From assembly GCA_022600395.1 (NCBI GenBank), contig JAHZKM010000045.1, positions 1-13,579 of the forward strand: a DNA stretch of 13,579 nt, written 5' to 3'. This DNA comes from Pseudomonadota bacterium (GTDB lineage: Bacteria; Pseudomonadota; Gammaproteobacteria; PS1; Pseudothioglobaceae). Made by a program: the position numbers and the translations under genes. The notes beneath the pieces are model-generated. The model worked only from the letters and a program-made list of their open reading frames with translations. It was not told the DNA's origin and did no database searches. Of the stretch, positions 13,296 to 13,579 are shown one piece after another. Within the stretch, counting starts at the first letter, position 1, and every line of letters starts with the position of its first letter.

Positions 13296-13579
13296 AAGTA
13301 GTCCAATTTAAAGTATCACAAATGATTGTTATGTCATAGGTAAGCAATAGAATGAAAACAGTTGTCAATCTTTTTCTCATAGATAAACACCAATAAGAAA
13401 ATTTTAATAACTTTTATAAAGCTCGATAATACATGATAAGTGCGATTAAACCTATTAAAAAAAGAGTGTTGCATAACCTTTAAGGTTTAAGTGAGACAAT
13501 TATGCAGTTATTGTAGACATAACGCCAGCATTCAAATATTTAGAGCTAACTTGTTTGGGTTTTTATATAACCTAATAAA
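13296..13579. other. AT-rich intergenic end of the window without a supported gene
   Basis: I find no gene in these 284 bases; the longest open frame at the right edge on the minus strand is 15 codons, and the + frames are closed by many stops. The part next to the flavin reductase holds an imperfect palindrome (ATTGTTA at 13325-13331 and TAAGCAAT at 13341-13348) that could be an operator. No clear sigma70 promoter is seen for the flavin reductase: TTGACA on the minus strand at 13363-13368 has no good -10 partner. Further right lies the inverted repeat at 13470-13506. Confidence 0.6.
13470..13506. repeat. Nested inverted repeat (possible stem-loop)
   Basis: TGCATAA at 13470-13476 is exactly complementary to TTATGCA at 13500-13506. 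Inside this, AACC (13475-13478) and GGTT (13484-13487) can pair around a five-base loop, but the inner and outer stems share two bases and so compete. No T-run follows directly, so it is not a typical terminator in either direction. It could be an operator or part of an RNA leader for a gene beyond the window. Confidence 0.35.

Noticed and set aside
1..13579. Mobile element, CRISPR array, defence island or secondary-metabolite cluster
   Set aside because: No related proteins, spaced repeats or insertion ends are seen; the genes are core functions in compact order with even base composition.

Overview
This is a compact, AT-rich stretch of bacterial chromosome with gene families typical of Gammaproteobacteria: a murC-murB-ddl-ftsQ block, ftsB next to ispD-ispF, BolA and MltD. 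Low GC, tightly overlapping genes and the sequence style suggest the SUP05/Thioglobus group of sulfur-oxidising Gammaproteobacteria or a related symbiont. That placement is inferred from gene style and not proven here. Almost all genes are housekeeping genes for the cell wall, division, isoprenoid precursors and DNA repair. I see no transposase, integrase, phage gene, CRISPR array, tRNA, rRNA, toxin-antitoxin pair or defence locus.

Left part, + strand (108-3671): four tightly packed genes. They are a ferredoxin-reductase-like flavoprotein with an N-terminal 2Fe-2S domain, a BolA protein (4-base overlap), an MltD-type lytic transglycosylase lipoprotein with three LysM domains that begins inside bolA, and an unrecognised protein of about six membrane segments. 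This last gene runs tail to tail into ftsQ, with a 17-base overlap of the two coding regions.

Middle part, - strand (8741 down to 3655): ispD, ispF, murC, murB, ddl and ftsQ, all overlapping by 4-11 bases and so very likely one transcript. It joins two steps of the MEP isoprenoid pathway (source of the undecaprenyl carrier lipid) to cytoplasmic peptidoglycan precursor synthesis and the divisome protein FtsQ. The usual dcw neighbours murG/ftsW (before murC) and ftsA/ftsZ (after ftsQ) are not here. Just upstream lie ftsB (TTG start) and an unrecognised 79-residue two-helix membrane protein. The 79-residue gene has the clearest regulatory signature in the window: an extended -10 element with an FNR-like palindrome centred about 41 bases before the predicted transcript start.

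Right part, - strand (13295 down to 9457): a flavin-reductase-like FMN-binding protein, then an Smr-domain protein with a good sigma70 promoter, xseA (exonuclease VII large subunit), an M23 zinc peptidase with a signal peptide, and an RDD-family membrane protein. The last 284 bases have no gene I can support.

The window is mostly ordinary core genome. The points worth a second look are the FNR-like promoter before a small unknown membrane protein, the divergent IspF, the probable non-ATG starts of mltD, the M23 peptidase and ftsB, and the rearranged division/cell-wall cluster.
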